Origin: Planctomycetota bacterium
Lineage (GTDB): Bacteria; Planctomycetota; UBA1135; GCA-002686595
DNA length: 64,000 nucleotides
NCBI GenBank assembly: GCA_016714045.1
Contig: JADJNY010000007.1
Coordinates: forward strand, 349,873-413,872
Direction: 5' to 3'
A program made the position numbers and the translations under genes. The notes beneath the pieces are model-generated. The model was not told where the DNA came from. It was given only the letters and a program-made list of their open reading frames with translations, and did no database searches. Shown piece after piece: positions 44,969-54,838 of the stretch. Position 1 is the stretch's first letter; the number at the start of each line of letters is the position of its first letter.

Positions 44969-47310
44969 TCTCGAGCCTCGAACTCCAAGGCGAGACCGAA
45001 CGCCGCCGCGCGCGGTGCTCGGTCTCGAGTTCTGCCGGCCACCTCGCGCGCCTAGCGCTCCTCGCGGGCACGGCCTGGCTCGGCGCCTGCGGCCGACTCG
45101 CCCTCGACGCCCCCGGCGTCACGATCGTCCCACCGCCCGATCCCTTGCCGAGCGCCCATCCGACGGTGGGCCTCGTCTCGGCCGTCGCCGCGCCGGATCG
45201 ATTGCGGGCCGACTGGCGCGTGCACTCGGGCGGCGACCCCGCGGGTGAGTACGGTCTCTTCGTCGGCACGAGCCGCTCGCAGCTCTTCGACGAGGTGCCC
45301 GTGCTGCTGCTCCCCGAGCAGCGGCACGCTCAGGTCCTCGGCCTCGTCGCGAACGACGACTACTACGTCGGCCTCGCCCAGCGCGCCGACGCGGGCTCAC
45401 CCTGGGTCCAGAGCGGACCGGTCCTCTCCGTCCGCACGGCGCCGGTGCTCTACGTCGACCCGACTGCGCCTGGAACGGGCGACGGCACGACGCCCGCGGC
45501 GGCCTTCAACGACCTGACGCTCGCCATGTTGACCGCGTTCGTCAACGGTGGCGGCAACATCTACGTGCGCCAGGGAGACCTGACCGGTATCTCGCTCCCG
45601 CATTTCACCGCCGTGCACGTCTACGGCGGCTTCTCCGAGACGTTCCGCCTGTCGGATCGCGACGCGCTCGAGCACCCGACGCGCCTCGTCGGGCTCGCCG
45701 GGCTCCCAATCGTCGACACGCAGAGCGGGCCTTCCGGCAGCGCGATCCTCGACGGCTTCGAACTCGACGGTGTCGGCGTCGCGACCGACGGCGTCAGCTC
45801 GTCGAGCGAGCCTGTGGAGCTGCGCAGCGTGTCGATCCACGACTGCCAGCGCGGCGTGAAGCTGCGCGCACAGCTCGCCCCGTCCGCGGTGGAAGCGATC
45901 CTCGTCAATGTGACGGCGCGCTCGAACGTCCTCGAAGGGATCTCCGTCGACGGCGTGTACGACCTCGCGCTCGATGGGTGCCTCCTCGATTCGAACGGCA
46001 ACGAAGGCCTCGACCTGAACCACCTGGTCGCGCTCGACGCTGCGTCCTCCTCGCTCGTCGTCCGCGGTTCGCGCTTCGACCGCAACGGAACGGAGGGCCT
46101 CGACTGCCACCTCGGGGCTCCGGCGGGCGCGGGGACGGACGGAGGCTCCTTCGACGTCCGCATCCAGGACTGTGACTTCGAGGCGAACGCGCTCGACGGC
46201 GTCCGCATCGACATCGACTACGAGCTCTTCCCGCAGTGGAATGCCGATATCGTCGTGCGCGGTTGCCGCGCGCGTGCGAACCGCGGCGCGGGGGTGCACT
46301 TCGATCTCGACTCGCAGTGCAGCGCCTACGTGCACCGCCTCTCGAGCAGCGCGAACCAGGGCGAGGGCCTGCTCGTCACCTCCGAGACCTTCCCGGGACA
46401 GTGCACCGTCAGCGCCTCGGCGTTCCACGCGAACGTCGGAGCGGGCGCGCGCTCGTCGCTCGGGCACTTCGGGCTCTCCCTCGCGCACTGTGTGTTCGCG
46501 GGGAACTCGGGGGGCGGCGTGGCGAGCGACGTCGTGCCCTCGATCACGCACTCCTGCGTCTTCGACCGCCAGCCGCTGCCGCACACCGGGACGTCGAGCG
46601 TTTTCGACGTTGTGACGCCCTCGGGCTCGCTCTCGCCGTTCGATCGCGCCGCCGACGAGTACGTGCGCATCGACGCGTGGGCGGGGAGCGACGTCGCGGT
46701 GACGCCGCTCCCGAGCACCCTCGTGGACACGACGGCGGAGGTGCTCGACGACGAGATCGAACGAGCACCGAACGCCGGCACCGGCGCGCAGGTGACGCTC
46801 GATCCCGCGCCGACGGCGCTCGCCACGCCCGCGGTGCTCGCGCTGTTCCGTCCGTCCGGAACCGTGGTGGAGGACTGGCGGCTCCCGCTCACCTCCGTCG
46901 CGGCCCGCGCGGGCCTCTCGGCGCCCGGCGGCGCCGAGGTCGACTGCGGTCCCTTCGGCGCCGTTGAGACGGGGCTGCCCGGGGTCGAGACCTCGCCGCC
47001 GAGCGCGCTCTACCACCTCGCGTCGACGGTGCCGGCGTGGGCCGACGGCGTGACGCCGAGCAGCGACCTGGAGCTCGTCTTCCGCGGTGGTGTGCCCGAA
47101 GCGACGACGCTCACGACGTCCATCGTCCTGTTCGACGCGATCGGCGGCGTGCGTCCCGTGACGCCGTCGCGCGTCGGAGAGCACGTGCTCGTACCGGCGC
47201 CGAGCGGCGGTTGGCAGGACGGCGACGTGCTCGCGCTGTTCCCGACGCTGCTCGCGGAAGACGGAGCGCGCCTCGCCGCGACCGTCGTCCTCCCGATCCG
47301 CGTGCCCTGA
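44965..47310 (+). CDS. Right-handed beta-helix putative lipoprotein
   Basis: 781 residues from GTG 44965, overlapping the upstream TGA by GTGA. A late hydrophobic segment ends in the lipobox WLGAC (Cys42), so it is probably lipid-anchored. A fibronectin-like region (SAVAAPDRLRADWRVHSGGD, DYYVGLAQRAD) precedes VLYVDPTAPGTGDGTTPAAA, the usual opening of a pectate-lyase-like beta-helix. Coils of parallel beta-helix then run to about residue 560 (LDGFELDG, VRSVSIHDC-like turns, LVNVTARSNVLEGISVDGVY, LDGCLLDSNGNEGLDLNHLV, VRIQDCDFEANALDGVRI). The final 200 residues are another beta domain. No catalytic motif is clear; it may bind or cut polysaccharide. Confidence 0.75.
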   Translation: MISSLELQGETERRRARCSVSSSAGHLARLALLAGTAWLGACGRLALDAPGVTIVPPPDPLPSAHPTVGLVSAVAAPDRLRADWRVHSGGDPAGEYGLFVGTSRSQLFDEVPVLLLPEQRHAQVLGLVANDDYYVGLAQRADAGSPWVQSGPVLSVRTAPVLYVDPTAPGTGDGTTPAAAFNDLTLAMLTAFVNGGGNIYVRQGDLTGISLPHFTAVHVYGGFSETFRLSDRDALEHPTRLVGLAGLPIVDTQSGPSGSAILDGFELDGVGVATDGVSSSSEPVELRSVSIHDCQRGVKLRAQLAPSAVEAILVNVTARSNVLEGISVDGVYDLALDGCLLDSNGNEGLDLNHLVALDAASSSLVVRGSRFDRNGTEGLDCHLGAPAGAGTDGGSFDVRIQDCDFEANALDGVRIDIDYELFPQWNADIVVRGCRARANRGAGVHFDLDSQCSAYVHRLSSSANQGEGLLVTSETFPGQCTVSASAFHANVGAGARSSLGHFGLSLAHCVFAGNSGGGVASDVVPSITHSCVFDRQPLPHTGTSSVFDVVTPSGSLSPFDRAADEYVRIDAWAGSDVAVTPLPSTLVDTTAEVLDDEIERAPNAGTGAQVTLDPAPTALATPAVLALFRPSGTVVEDWRLPLTSVAARAGLSAPGGAEVDCGPFGAVETGLPGVETSPPSALYHLASTVPAWADGVTPSSDLELVFRGGVPEATTLTTSIVLFDAIGGVRPVTPSRVGEHVLVPAPSGGWQDGDVLALFPTLLAEDGARLAATVVLPIRVP

Positions 47311-47775
47311 GCCCGAACGCCCAACTCGCGTCCACGCGGCACGCGCGCCCTTCCCCACCTGCGTCACCGAGCGCCGACCTTCGAGACGGCTCCCACCACG
47401 CGCGCACTCGGCCTCCGACTCTTCGCCGAGCGCACCTGTTCGAGCGTGCTCGCGCGGCGCGCGCGCACCACAGCGCGTCACGATGCGAAAGGACTAGGCT
47501 CGAACGCGGCGCGCGCTTCCGCGCTGAAGCACGCTCGACGCTGAACGACTCCTTTCGGAATTGCTCGCAGCGCGCGCACTCTGTCGCCATTCCGCCCGCC
47601 GGTTGCTGAGAACCCATCGAACTCCGCGTCGATTGCGCCCCTTCCCCCTGCATCGACTCGGCTGGCAATTGCGTCCCGACCGACGTTCGTCCCGCCGCCT
47701 AAGTTGCAGGCATCGCCCACGCCGAGCGCCAAGGATCAGCGCAAGCACGCTGCGACTCCTCCAGTCCGATCCCCG
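47311..47775. other. Convergent intergenic stretch
   Basis: 465 bases between two genes that end toward each other. No credible coding frame, RNA gene or good terminator hairpin with a T-run was seen. It is slightly less GC-rich than the flanking genes. Confidence 0.4.
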
Positions 47776-49575
47776 TCAACGCCCGATCGGCAGCACGAAT
47801 CCCCCGACCGCGCCACTCACCTGCAGCGGCACGACGCCGACACCAGGGGTCCACACATGGAAGCTCGGCACGCCCCCGGCGACGGACGTGAACGCAATCG
47901 CGCCGGTCGGCGTGAACGTCAGCGTGGGACCGAACGGCCCGGTGTGTCCCGGAAGCGTCTGAGTCACCCCCGTGACGAGGTTCGTGGCGAACAAGGAACT
48001 CGACGCCAGCGAGGCGCCGATGCAGGCGACCAATCCGTCGTTGCGCAGCGCGTGGCGCGTGAAGTCCGCATCGCTCGAGGCGATGAGCACGGCCGGCGCC
48101 GTCAGGTCCTGGCGCACGCGATACAGCTCGTAGGGACGGTTCCCGAGGTCGCTCCGCACGTGGACCCACGCCTGGCCTGCGACGAACTCCCAGTCCACGA
48201 AGGTCTTCACGGCCGGGACGACGACCGTTGCCCTGACTTGCCCTTCGTGCGCAACGGACACGCTGCCGCCCTGCGAGTCGCCGTCCGCGTACCACGTGTC
48301 GCCCGTCGTCGGGAGGAGCGCCGTGCGCTCGAGCGTGATCGACGGCACCGAGAAGAACGGCAGCGTCGGGTCCCCCGACGAGAGCGAGAGGTTCAGGAAC
48401 TGGGCTCCGCCCAGCGTGCCCGGCACGTCGACCTGGAAGAGGTCCGTGTTCTCGAGGTTCGACACTCCCGGCGCGACCTGGGCGCCCACGCCGAGTTGAA
48501 GCCGATCCGGCGCGCGGAAGACGAAGACGCCGACTTCATCGAGCGTGTCGAGGAAGCGGGCGTTCGAGGACAGCTCCGTCGCCGGGTCCGTCGGCGGCGC
48601 CTGCACGCGACCCACCCAGCACTCGCGAGACGCGCCCTCGGTGCGCCAGGCGCAGGCGAGACCGTCGTCGGAGACGGCGAGGTGCGGGCCGTCTTCCGCT
48701 TCCGGCAGGAAGCCGGCGCCGGAGAGCGTGCTCGGCGCGGGCGTCGCGCGGCTCGCGGGTCCGGTGGGCCCGAACACGTAGACGTCGAGTGCGCTCGGGC
48801 CCGCTCCGGCCGTGGTCGCGGCGAACGCTCCGTTGCGCGAGAGGACGACGTGCCCCGTGAACGAGGTGGGTACCGCGTGGGCGCCGAAGGAAAGCGGCGC
48901 GCCTTGCGCTCCCGGTTGACGTTCGAAGCGGAGGAACGCGCGCTTCAAACCGAAGGTGCCCCACGTCTCCGCGAGCAGGAGGCTGTGCGCGAAGAAGCGC
49001 CGCGGCGAGAGGTTGGCCGTGCGGTCGACGACCTGCACCGGCGGCCCGAGCCGGATCTCCAGGACGTTGCCCCCCGCGGCGGGCAGGGTCGAGACGAGGA
49101 ACGCATCCCCCGAGGGGGAGCACGCGATCCTCGCAACGAACGGATCCGAGGTCTGGCCGGGCCCGATGCCGGGGAGCTCGTGGACGAGGAACGCGGCGCC
49201 ACGCGGGGGAACCAGGAAGAAGCCGAACGTGGTCAGGCCCTGCGCGTCGACGCGCGAGAAGTGGTAGAGCGAGCCGCGGCGATTCGGCAGCAAGGCGCGG
49301 TTGGCGCCAGGCACGTCCGAGACGAGGCCAGCGGCGTCGGCCTGGTGCTCGAGGAGATGCGTGCGTCCGTTGACCTCGAGCGGGAGCAGCGTGAGTCCCG
49401 CCAGTTCAAGCGGGCTCTGGGAGAGCGCCCCGGTGACGTCGTCGTAGACCCGCACGCGTCCGGTGCCGTCCGGCTGCAACTCGAACGTGGAGACACGACC
49501 GTTGGCCGCGGCCTCAGCCCGCGGCGTCCAGGTCGCGACGATCACTGAAGTCCAGAGCAGAGCTTGTCGCATCAC
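47776..49575 (-). CDS. Exported protein of unknown function, possible beta-propeller
   Basis: 599 residues. Signal peptide MRQALLWTSVIVATWTPRAEA; the start may be ATG 49575 or 49572. The mature protein is a series of about 70-residue beta-rich segments with recurring 'GxAFLVxxLP', 'VVLSRNGAFAATTAG', 'LAVSDDGLACAWRT' and 'LRNDGLVACIGASL' elements, resembling blades of a propeller of the WD40/TolB type, but no family signature is certain. No known active-site motif. It is transcribed alone and divergent from the large regulator gene; two GGCATGCC sites lie just upstream. Confidence 0.6.
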   Translation of the reverse strand: MMRQALLWTSVIVATWTPRAEAAANGRVSTFELQPDGTGRVRVYDDVTGALSQSPLELAGLTLLPLEVNGRTHLLEHQADAAGLVSDVPGANRALLPNRRGSLYHFSRVDAQGLTTFGFFLVPPRGAAFLVHELPGIGPGQTSDPFVARIACSPSGDAFLVSTLPAAGGNVLEIRLGPPVQVVDRTANLSPRRFFAHSLLLAETWGTFGLKRAFLRFERQPGAQGAPLSFGAHAVPTSFTGHVVLSRNGAFAATTAGAGPSALDVYVFGPTGPASRATPAPSTLSGAGFLPEAEDGPHLAVSDDGLACAWRTEGASRECWVGRVQAPPTDPATELSSNARFLDTLDEVGVFVFRAPDRLQLGVGAQVAPGVSNLENTDLFQVDVPGTLGGAQFLNLSLSSGDPTLPFFSVPSITLERTALLPTTGDTWYADGDSQGGSVSVAHEGQVRATVVVPAVKTFVDWEFVAGQAWVHVRSDLGNRPYELYRVRQDLTAPAVLIASSDADFTRHALRNDGLVACIGASLASSSLFATNLVTGVTQTLPGHTGPFGPTLTFTPTGAIAFTSVAGGVPSFHVWTPGVGVVPLQVSGAVGGFVLPIGR

Positions 49576-49587
49576 GGAATCTCCCGA

Positions 49588-49619
49588 GGCATGCCAATGG
49601 CAACGTCAAACGGCATGCC
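49588..49619. promoter_or_regulatory. Paired GGCATGCC palindromes, possible operator
   Basis: The 8-base palindrome GGCATGCC occurs at 49588-49595 and 49612-49619, 24 bases apart start to start, about 13-44 bases upstream of the minus-strand exported-protein gene and in the divergent spacer before the regulator gene. Confidence 0.35.
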
Positions 49620-49765
49620 CTTTCCGGTCCTCGAGACTGAAGAACGTTTCCAAGCCTACCCCAATTCCAGGGCTTGCCACCGCTCTCCCGTCCAGGTTGG
49701 CCTCGGAACCGGCCGACGATAGGATCCAGACTTTGGAAGAACGTCCAGCCCATGGATCGCCCGTA

Positions 49766-52700
49766 ATGTCCTCCGAGCCTGACTCGCTCCGCGCCGACCC
49801 GGTCTGTCCGCCGGGCTGGACGTGGGTGCGCGAGCTCGCGTCGGGCTCCCAGGGCCGCGTCGCGCAGGTGCGCCGTGGCGACGAGTGGGGCGTGCTCCGA
49901 ACGACGCCGCGCGCGCCCGGACGTGCCGGGCCGGACCCCGAGTTCGCGATCCTCGCCCAGGTCCAGCATGCGGGCCTCGCCGCGCTCCTCGACCACGGCG
50001 TGCTTCCCGGAACGAACCTCCACTTCACCGTCCGCAGCTGGATCGAAGGCCAGGATCTCGGTCGCGAAGGCGAGCGTCTGCGCACCTCCGGACCCGACGG
50101 GCAGCGCGCGATCGGGCGCATCGTCGCCCGCCTGTGCGCAGCGCTCTCCCACCTGCATCGCGCGGGCTTCGTGCATGCGGACCTCAAGCCGACCAACGTG
50201 ATCCTCGGGCCCGACGGTGCTCCGGTCCTGACCGACTTCGGCCTGGCGCGCGCGAGCGCATCCAGCCTCTCCACGATCTCGGGGAGCCTCTTCGCGCTCG
50301 CCCCCGAAGTGCTGCTCGGCGCTCGGATCGACGGTCGGGCCGATCTCTTCGCGCTCGGCGTCCTGCTCCACGAGCTCCTCCTCGCGCGACGCGTCCCGGC
50401 CCGCGAGTTCTACGCACGCTTCCCCGAGCAGGACTACTTCACCGCGACGGGGACGAAGGTGGAGGACCTGCCCGAGTGGGCTCGCGACGTCGTCGCGAAC
50501 CTCGTGCAGCGCGATCCCGCGGCGCGCCCGGCGGACGCGCTCGACGTCGCGCGGGCGCTCGCGCCGCGCCTGGGGCTCGAGCTCACGACGGCGGAGCCCG
50601 CGCCGCTCGCCTGGGGTCCCAATCGCGGCCGCGAGCCGTGGTTTGCGCGGTTCGTCGAGCGCGTGCGCGCCGCCTTCGAGGCTGCGTCGAACTCATCGGC
50701 TGCACGCTCACGGCTGACGCCGGTGTGGATCGCGCTCCCCGACGGAGAGGACGCGCGTGGCGTGCTCGAGGTCCTTCGGCTGGCACTCGCGCTCCAGGGC
50801 TGTCCCGTGCACGCGCTCGACCTCGCCCGCGTCCAGCGGGAGCTGCGCGGGGGACACGACCTCGATCGATGGCTGCGCGAGCAGGCGCGCTCGCTCGCGG
50901 GCGGGATCGTCTTCGCCGCGCCGGGGGCCTCGCCGTGGGACCTGCGGCTCGTCGAGGGCCTCGCGCGCACGTTCACGCAGTCGAGCGAGAGCGAGGGCGC
51001 CGAGGCCGCGCTGCTCGTCGCGGTCGCGTGTGGTGCTCCTGGCGAGCGCGGCTCCGAGCATCCCGTCGACGACCAGGTCGCGTGGGAGCCCCTCCTCCTC
51101 CCGCCGATCGAGGCGGACGTCGTGCGACGCGAGCTCGCTCCCTCCTTCGACGAACCCCACGAGCGACTGGCCCCGCTCGCGGCGCACCTCGCGCGCGAGA
51201 GCGGCGGGGCGGCGAGCGCGCTCGAGCTCCTGCTCCGCGCCGCCTGCACCGAGGGCGTCTTCGTGCCGTCCGGACGCGGGCTGCGCCTCGCTCCGGGCGG
51301 CTTCCTGGGACTTTCAGGGAGCACGCGCGCTCGGCGCTCCGCGACCTTGCGCGGCCGGTCGAAGGACGCGCGTCGTCTACGCGCAGCCCTGCACCTCGTC
51401 GACGACCGAGCGCCGCTCGCGACGGTGGCCGAGCTCGCGGACTTGAGCGGCCCCGCGCTCGCGCGCGCGCTCGACGAACTCGTGGACGCGGCGCTCGTGG
51501 AGCGCGTGAACGGGGACGAGGGGCTCGAGCTGCAGGCCGCGCCGATCGACGCGCAGGCCGCCGCACTCGCGCCAGAGGAAGCGCGCTCCCTCCACGCCCG
51601 CCGCGCGGACCTGCTCGAACTCTCCGGCGCGAGTCCGACGGTCGTTCTGCCGCACCGCTGGGCGGCGGCGACGGGCCCGGAGCGGAACCCGCCCGCGTTG
51701 GAACTCGTCCGTCGCCTGCGGGAGGCAGGCCTCGCCGAACAGGCGCTCGAGGTGGTCGCCGCGCTCCGACGCGCGGCCGAGTCGACGGAATCGCGCCTGC
51801 CCGCGGCGCTCGAGGGCGAAGCAGCGCAGTGCTGGATCGCGCTCGGACGATCGGAGCGCGCGCTCGAGGCCGCGCGTTCGCTCGAGGCCTCGCCCGGGGA
51901 CGCCGAGCGCGCGCAGGCGGAGTGCGTCCACGGCGCGGTCGCGATCCTGCATCACGACTGGGGGCATGCGGAGGAGCACTACCGGCGCGCCTCGGAGCTC
52001 TGCCCCGCGGAACCGTCGGACGCCCTGCACGGCCTCGGCCGCGTCTACTACGAGACGCGCCGGGATGCGGAGCTCGAAGCCCTCTGCTCGCGGGCGCGTT
52101 CGGGCACCTTGGGCGCGCTGCCGCGCCGACTGCTCGACTCGCTCGACAACCTGCGCGCGATGAGCTCGTTCCGCCGCGGCGAGCAAGCGGCCGCGCTCGC
52201 CCAGCTGCAGCGCGGGCTCGTGGAGGCCCAGCACGGGAACGACGCGGCGCGCGAAGCCGGCGTGCGCATCAACCTCGCGACGGTGTTGCGGCGCGGCGGC
52301 AGCATCGACGAGGCCCTCGCGCACGCGCGGCGGTCCGAAGAACTCTACGACGAGGCCGGTCATCTGCCCGGGCTCGCGCAGGCGCGCGCGCTCGTGGCGG
52401 GGATCCTGCGCGATCGCGGCGAGCTCGAGGAGTCCGCGCGGCTCTTCGGCTCCGCGCTCGCGCTGCGAGAACGCCTGGGCGACGCGTCGGGAGCCGCCGC
52501 GGTGCGCGGCATGCTCGGCTTCGTGCACGCGGAGCGCGGGCACGTGCGCAGCGCGGAGCTCGAGCTCGCGCACGCGGCGCGCGCGCTCGAACGCGGCGGT
52601 CGCGCGAGCTTCGCTGCGCCGCTCGTCGCGCGCGCCGAGGAACTGCGCGCGCGCTTCGACGCACCGGGGCGTGCGCCGGCCGCGGGTCCGCCGCGCTCCG

Positions 52701-54838
52701 AGGTCGAACGGGCGGCCGAGGCCGACCCGCGGATCCTCGTGAGCCGCGCGCGCGCCCAGTGGCTCGCGTTCGACCGGCGCGGCGCGATCGAGACGGCGCG
52801 CCGCGCGAGCCAGCTCGCCGCGCGGCTCGCCCATCCGCTGCCCGAGGCCGAGGCGCGCTGGATCCTCGACGCGTTGCGGCGCACGGGCGAGCGCGGCATC
52901 GAGGCCCAGGAGGGCGCGCCGCTGTCCACGGAGTCGAGCGTCGCGCCGCTCGTCAGCGAGGACCGCGCGCTCTTCGAACACCTGGTGTCGGATCTCTCGG
53001 TCGCGGCGGAGGCACGGGCGACGCTCGTGTTCGTGCACCGCCTCGTGGAGCGCGGACGCGACGATCGCGCCGCGCGCCTCGCGCTCGCGCTCGTCGCGCG
53101 CGCGAGCGCGCCCGAGATAGTCCGCGAGGCGGCCAGCCTCTTGGACGCGGCGCTCGCTCGCTGCACGTCGGGCCTCAGCGCGGACGAAGCCGGGCGGCTG
53201 CGGCGCACGTTGCTCTCGATGCCCGATCCGTGGCCGGCGGATCTGGATGCGCGCGCGCCGGCCACGGACGGCGAGGAGGAGCTCGAGATGGACGTCGTTG
53301 CGCTCTTGGACATCAACCACCGGCTCGTGAAGCAGGAGGCGCTCTCCGATCTGCTCGGTGCGATCGTGGAGGGCGCGCTCGGGGTCACGGGAGCGGAGCG
53401 CGGGTTCCTCGTCCTCGAGGAGGACGGCGAGCTCTCGTTCGACACGGCCCTCGATTCGCGACGCGGAGACATCGCCGCGCCCGACCTCGAGGTCTCGAAG
53501 AGCATCGTGCGCCAGGCGCTCGAAGCGGGCCGCGTGCTGCGGCTCTCGAACGCGGTCGACGATCCGTTGCTCGCCTCGGCGCCCTCCGTCGTCGCGCTCG
53601 AGCTGCGCTCCATCCTGTGCGCGCCGTTCCAGGTCGAGCCGGGCCTGCGGGGCGTCATCTACCTCGACCACCGGCTGCAGCAGGGCGCGTTCGCCGCGCG
53701 GGCGGAACGGCTGCTCGCGCTGCTCGCGGACCAGGCGGCGCTCGCCGTGCGCCAGGTTCGTCGCGTGGAGGAGATCCGGCGGCTGAACCGCGAGCTCTCG
53801 AAGCAGGTCGTGCACAAGGAGTCCGACCTGCGCGCAGCGCGCGCCGCTCTGCGCGAAGCGAACGTCGCGCTCCCCGCGAGCGGCATGGTCGGCAGCTCGC
53901 CGGCCATGCGCGCCGTCCACAAGCTGATCGAGCGCGCGGCGCCGAGCAAACTCTCCGTGCTCGTCGCGGGCGAGAGTGGGACGGGCAAGGAGCTCGTCGC
54001 ACGCGCGTTGCATTCGCTCTCGCCGCGTGCGACCGGACCCTTCGTTTCGGAAAACTGCGCCGCGTTCCCCGAGTCCCTGATCGAGTCGGAGCTGTTCGGC
54101 TACAAGAAGGGCGCGTTCACCGGCGCCGACTCGGATCGGCCGGGTCTCTTCGAACGCGCGGAAGGCGGCACGCTGTTCCTGGACGAGATCGGCGAGCTCC
54201 CGCTCGCGCTGCAGGCGAAGCTCCTGCGCGTCCTCGAGACGGGCGAGGTGCGCCGGGTGGGGGACTCGCGCGTGCGTCACGCCGACTTCCGCCTCGTGGC
54301 GGCGACGAACCGCGACCTCGAGGCCGAGGTGCGCGAGAACCGCTTCCGAGCGGACCTCTTCTACCGCCTCGACGGCCTGCGGATCGCGCTGCCGCCGATC
54401 GCGGACCGTGTCGAGGACGTCCCCGAGCTCGTCGACCACTTCTTGCGCCTCGAAAACGCGCGCACGGGCCTCGCGAAGAAGGTCGACCCCGCGGTAGTGG
54501 CACGCCTCTGCCGGCGCACGTGGCCGGGCAACGTGCGCGAGCTCGCGAACGAGGTCACGCGGCTCTTCGTCCTCTCCGAGGGGGATCTGGTCGATCCGTC
54601 CCTCGTGCGCGTCCCCGGCGCGACGCGGGAAGCTCCCACGGCCAGCGCCGACCCGTTCGTGGACGGCGTGCCGAGCATGGAGGAGCTCGAGAAGCGCGCG
54701 ATCCTCCGCGCGCTCGAGCTCGCGGGAGGCGACAAACGCAAGGCGGCGGAGATGCTCGGGATCTCCCGCGCGAAGGTGTACCAGCGGCTCAAGGACTGGC
54801 GCCTCGACGGGGGCGAAACGCCGAGGGACGACGAATGA
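49766..54838 (+). CDS. Kinase-like/TPR/GAF/sigma-54 AAA+/Fis multidomain transcription activator
   Basis: 1690 residues from ATG 49766. Residues 15-270 are a Ser/Thr-kinase-like domain: glycine loop ELASGSQGRV, FVHADLKPTNVIL and LTDFGLAR. The beta-3 lysine appears as Arg (WGVLRTTP), so catalytic activity is doubtful. Residues 300-1150 are helical, with TPR-like units (AEEHYRRASELCPAEPSDAL, LINLATVLRRGG-like). A GAF domain spans about 1175-1340 (GVTGAERGFLVLEEDGELSF). The sigma-54 AAA+ module has Walker A GESGTGKE near 1402, GAFTGAD near 1449 and Walker B GGTLFLDEIGELP; a Fis helix-turn-helix (KRKAAEMLGISRAKVYQRL) closes it. It should activate sigma-54 promoters in response to a signal. The stop overlaps the sulfatase-like gene by ATGA. 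Confidence 0.92.
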   Translation: MSSEPDSLRADPVCPPGWTWVRELASGSQGRVAQVRRGDEWGVLRTTPRAPGRAGPDPEFAILAQVQHAGLAALLDHGVLPGTNLHFTVRSWIEGQDLGREGERLRTSGPDGQRAIGRIVARLCAALSHLHRAGFVHADLKPTNVILGPDGAPVLTDFGLARASASSLSTISGSLFALAPEVLLGARIDGRADLFALGVLLHELLLARRVPAREFYARFPEQDYFTATGTKVEDLPEWARDVVANLVQRDPAARPADALDVARALAPRLGLELTTAEPAPLAWGPNRGREPWFARFVERVRAAFEAASNSSAARSRLTPVWIALPDGEDARGVLEVLRLALALQGCPVHALDLARVQRELRGGHDLDRWLREQARSLAGGIVFAAPGASPWDLRLVEGLARTFTQSSESEGAEAALLVAVACGAPGERGSEHPVDDQVAWEPLLLPPIEADVVRRELAPSFDEPHERLAPLAAHLARESGGAASALELLLRAACTEGVFVPSGRGLRLAPGGFLGLSGSTRARRSATLRGRSKDARRLRAALHLVDDRAPLATVAELADLSGPALARALDELVDAALVERVNGDEGLELQAAPIDAQAAALAPEEARSLHARRADLLELSGASPTVVLPHRWAAATGPERNPPALELVRRLREAGLAEQALEVVAALRRAAESTESRLPAALEGEAAQCWIALGRSERALEAARSLEASPGDAERAQAECVHGAVAILHHDWGHAEEHYRRASELCPAEPSDALHGLGRVYYETRRDAELEALCSRARSGTLGALPRRLLDSLDNLRAMSSFRRGEQAAALAQLQRGLVEAQHGNDAAREAGVRINLATVLRRGGSIDEALAHARRSEELYDEAGHLPGLAQARALVAGILRDRGELEESARLFGSALALRERLGDASGAAAVRGMLGFVHAERGHVRSAELELAHAARALERGGRASFAAPLVARAEELRARFDAPGRAPAAGPPRSEVERAAEADPRILVSRARAQWLAFDRRGAIETARRASQLAARLAHPLPEAEARWILDALRRTGERGIEAQEGAPLSTESSVAPLVSEDRALFEHLVSDLSVAAEARATLVFVHRLVERGRDDRAARLALALVARASAPEIVREAASLLDAALARCTSGLSADEAGRLRRTLLSMPDPWPADLDARAPATDGEEELEMDVVALLDINHRLVKQEALSDLLGAIVEGALGVTGAERGFLVLEEDGELSFDTALDSRRGDIAAPDLEVSKSIVRQALEAGRVLRLSNAVDDPLLASAPSVVALELRSILCAPFQVEPGLRGVIYLDHRLQQGAFAARAERLLALLADQAALAVRQVRRVEEIRRLNRELSKQVVHKESDLRAARAALREANVALPASGMVGSSPAMRAVHKLIERAAPSKLSVLVAGESGTGKELVARALHSLSPRATGPFVSENCAAFPESLIESELFGYKKGAFTGADSDRPGLFERAEGGTLFLDEIGELPLALQAKLLRVLETGEVRRVGDSRVRHADFRLVAATNRDLEAEVRENRFRADLFYRLDGLRIALPPIADRVEDVPELVDHFLRLENARTGLAKKVDPAVVARLCRRTWPGNVRELANEVTRLFVLSEGDLVDPSLVRVPGATREAPTASADPFVDGVPSMEELEKRAILRALELAGGDKRKAAEMLGISRAKVYQRLKDWRLDGGETPRDDE

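Noticed and set aside
51377..54439. Minus-strand open frame of 1020 codons opposite the sigma-54 activator.
   Set aside because: Its translation is Arg/Glu-rich with no motif, whereas the plus strand encodes clear kinase, GAF and AAA+ domains.
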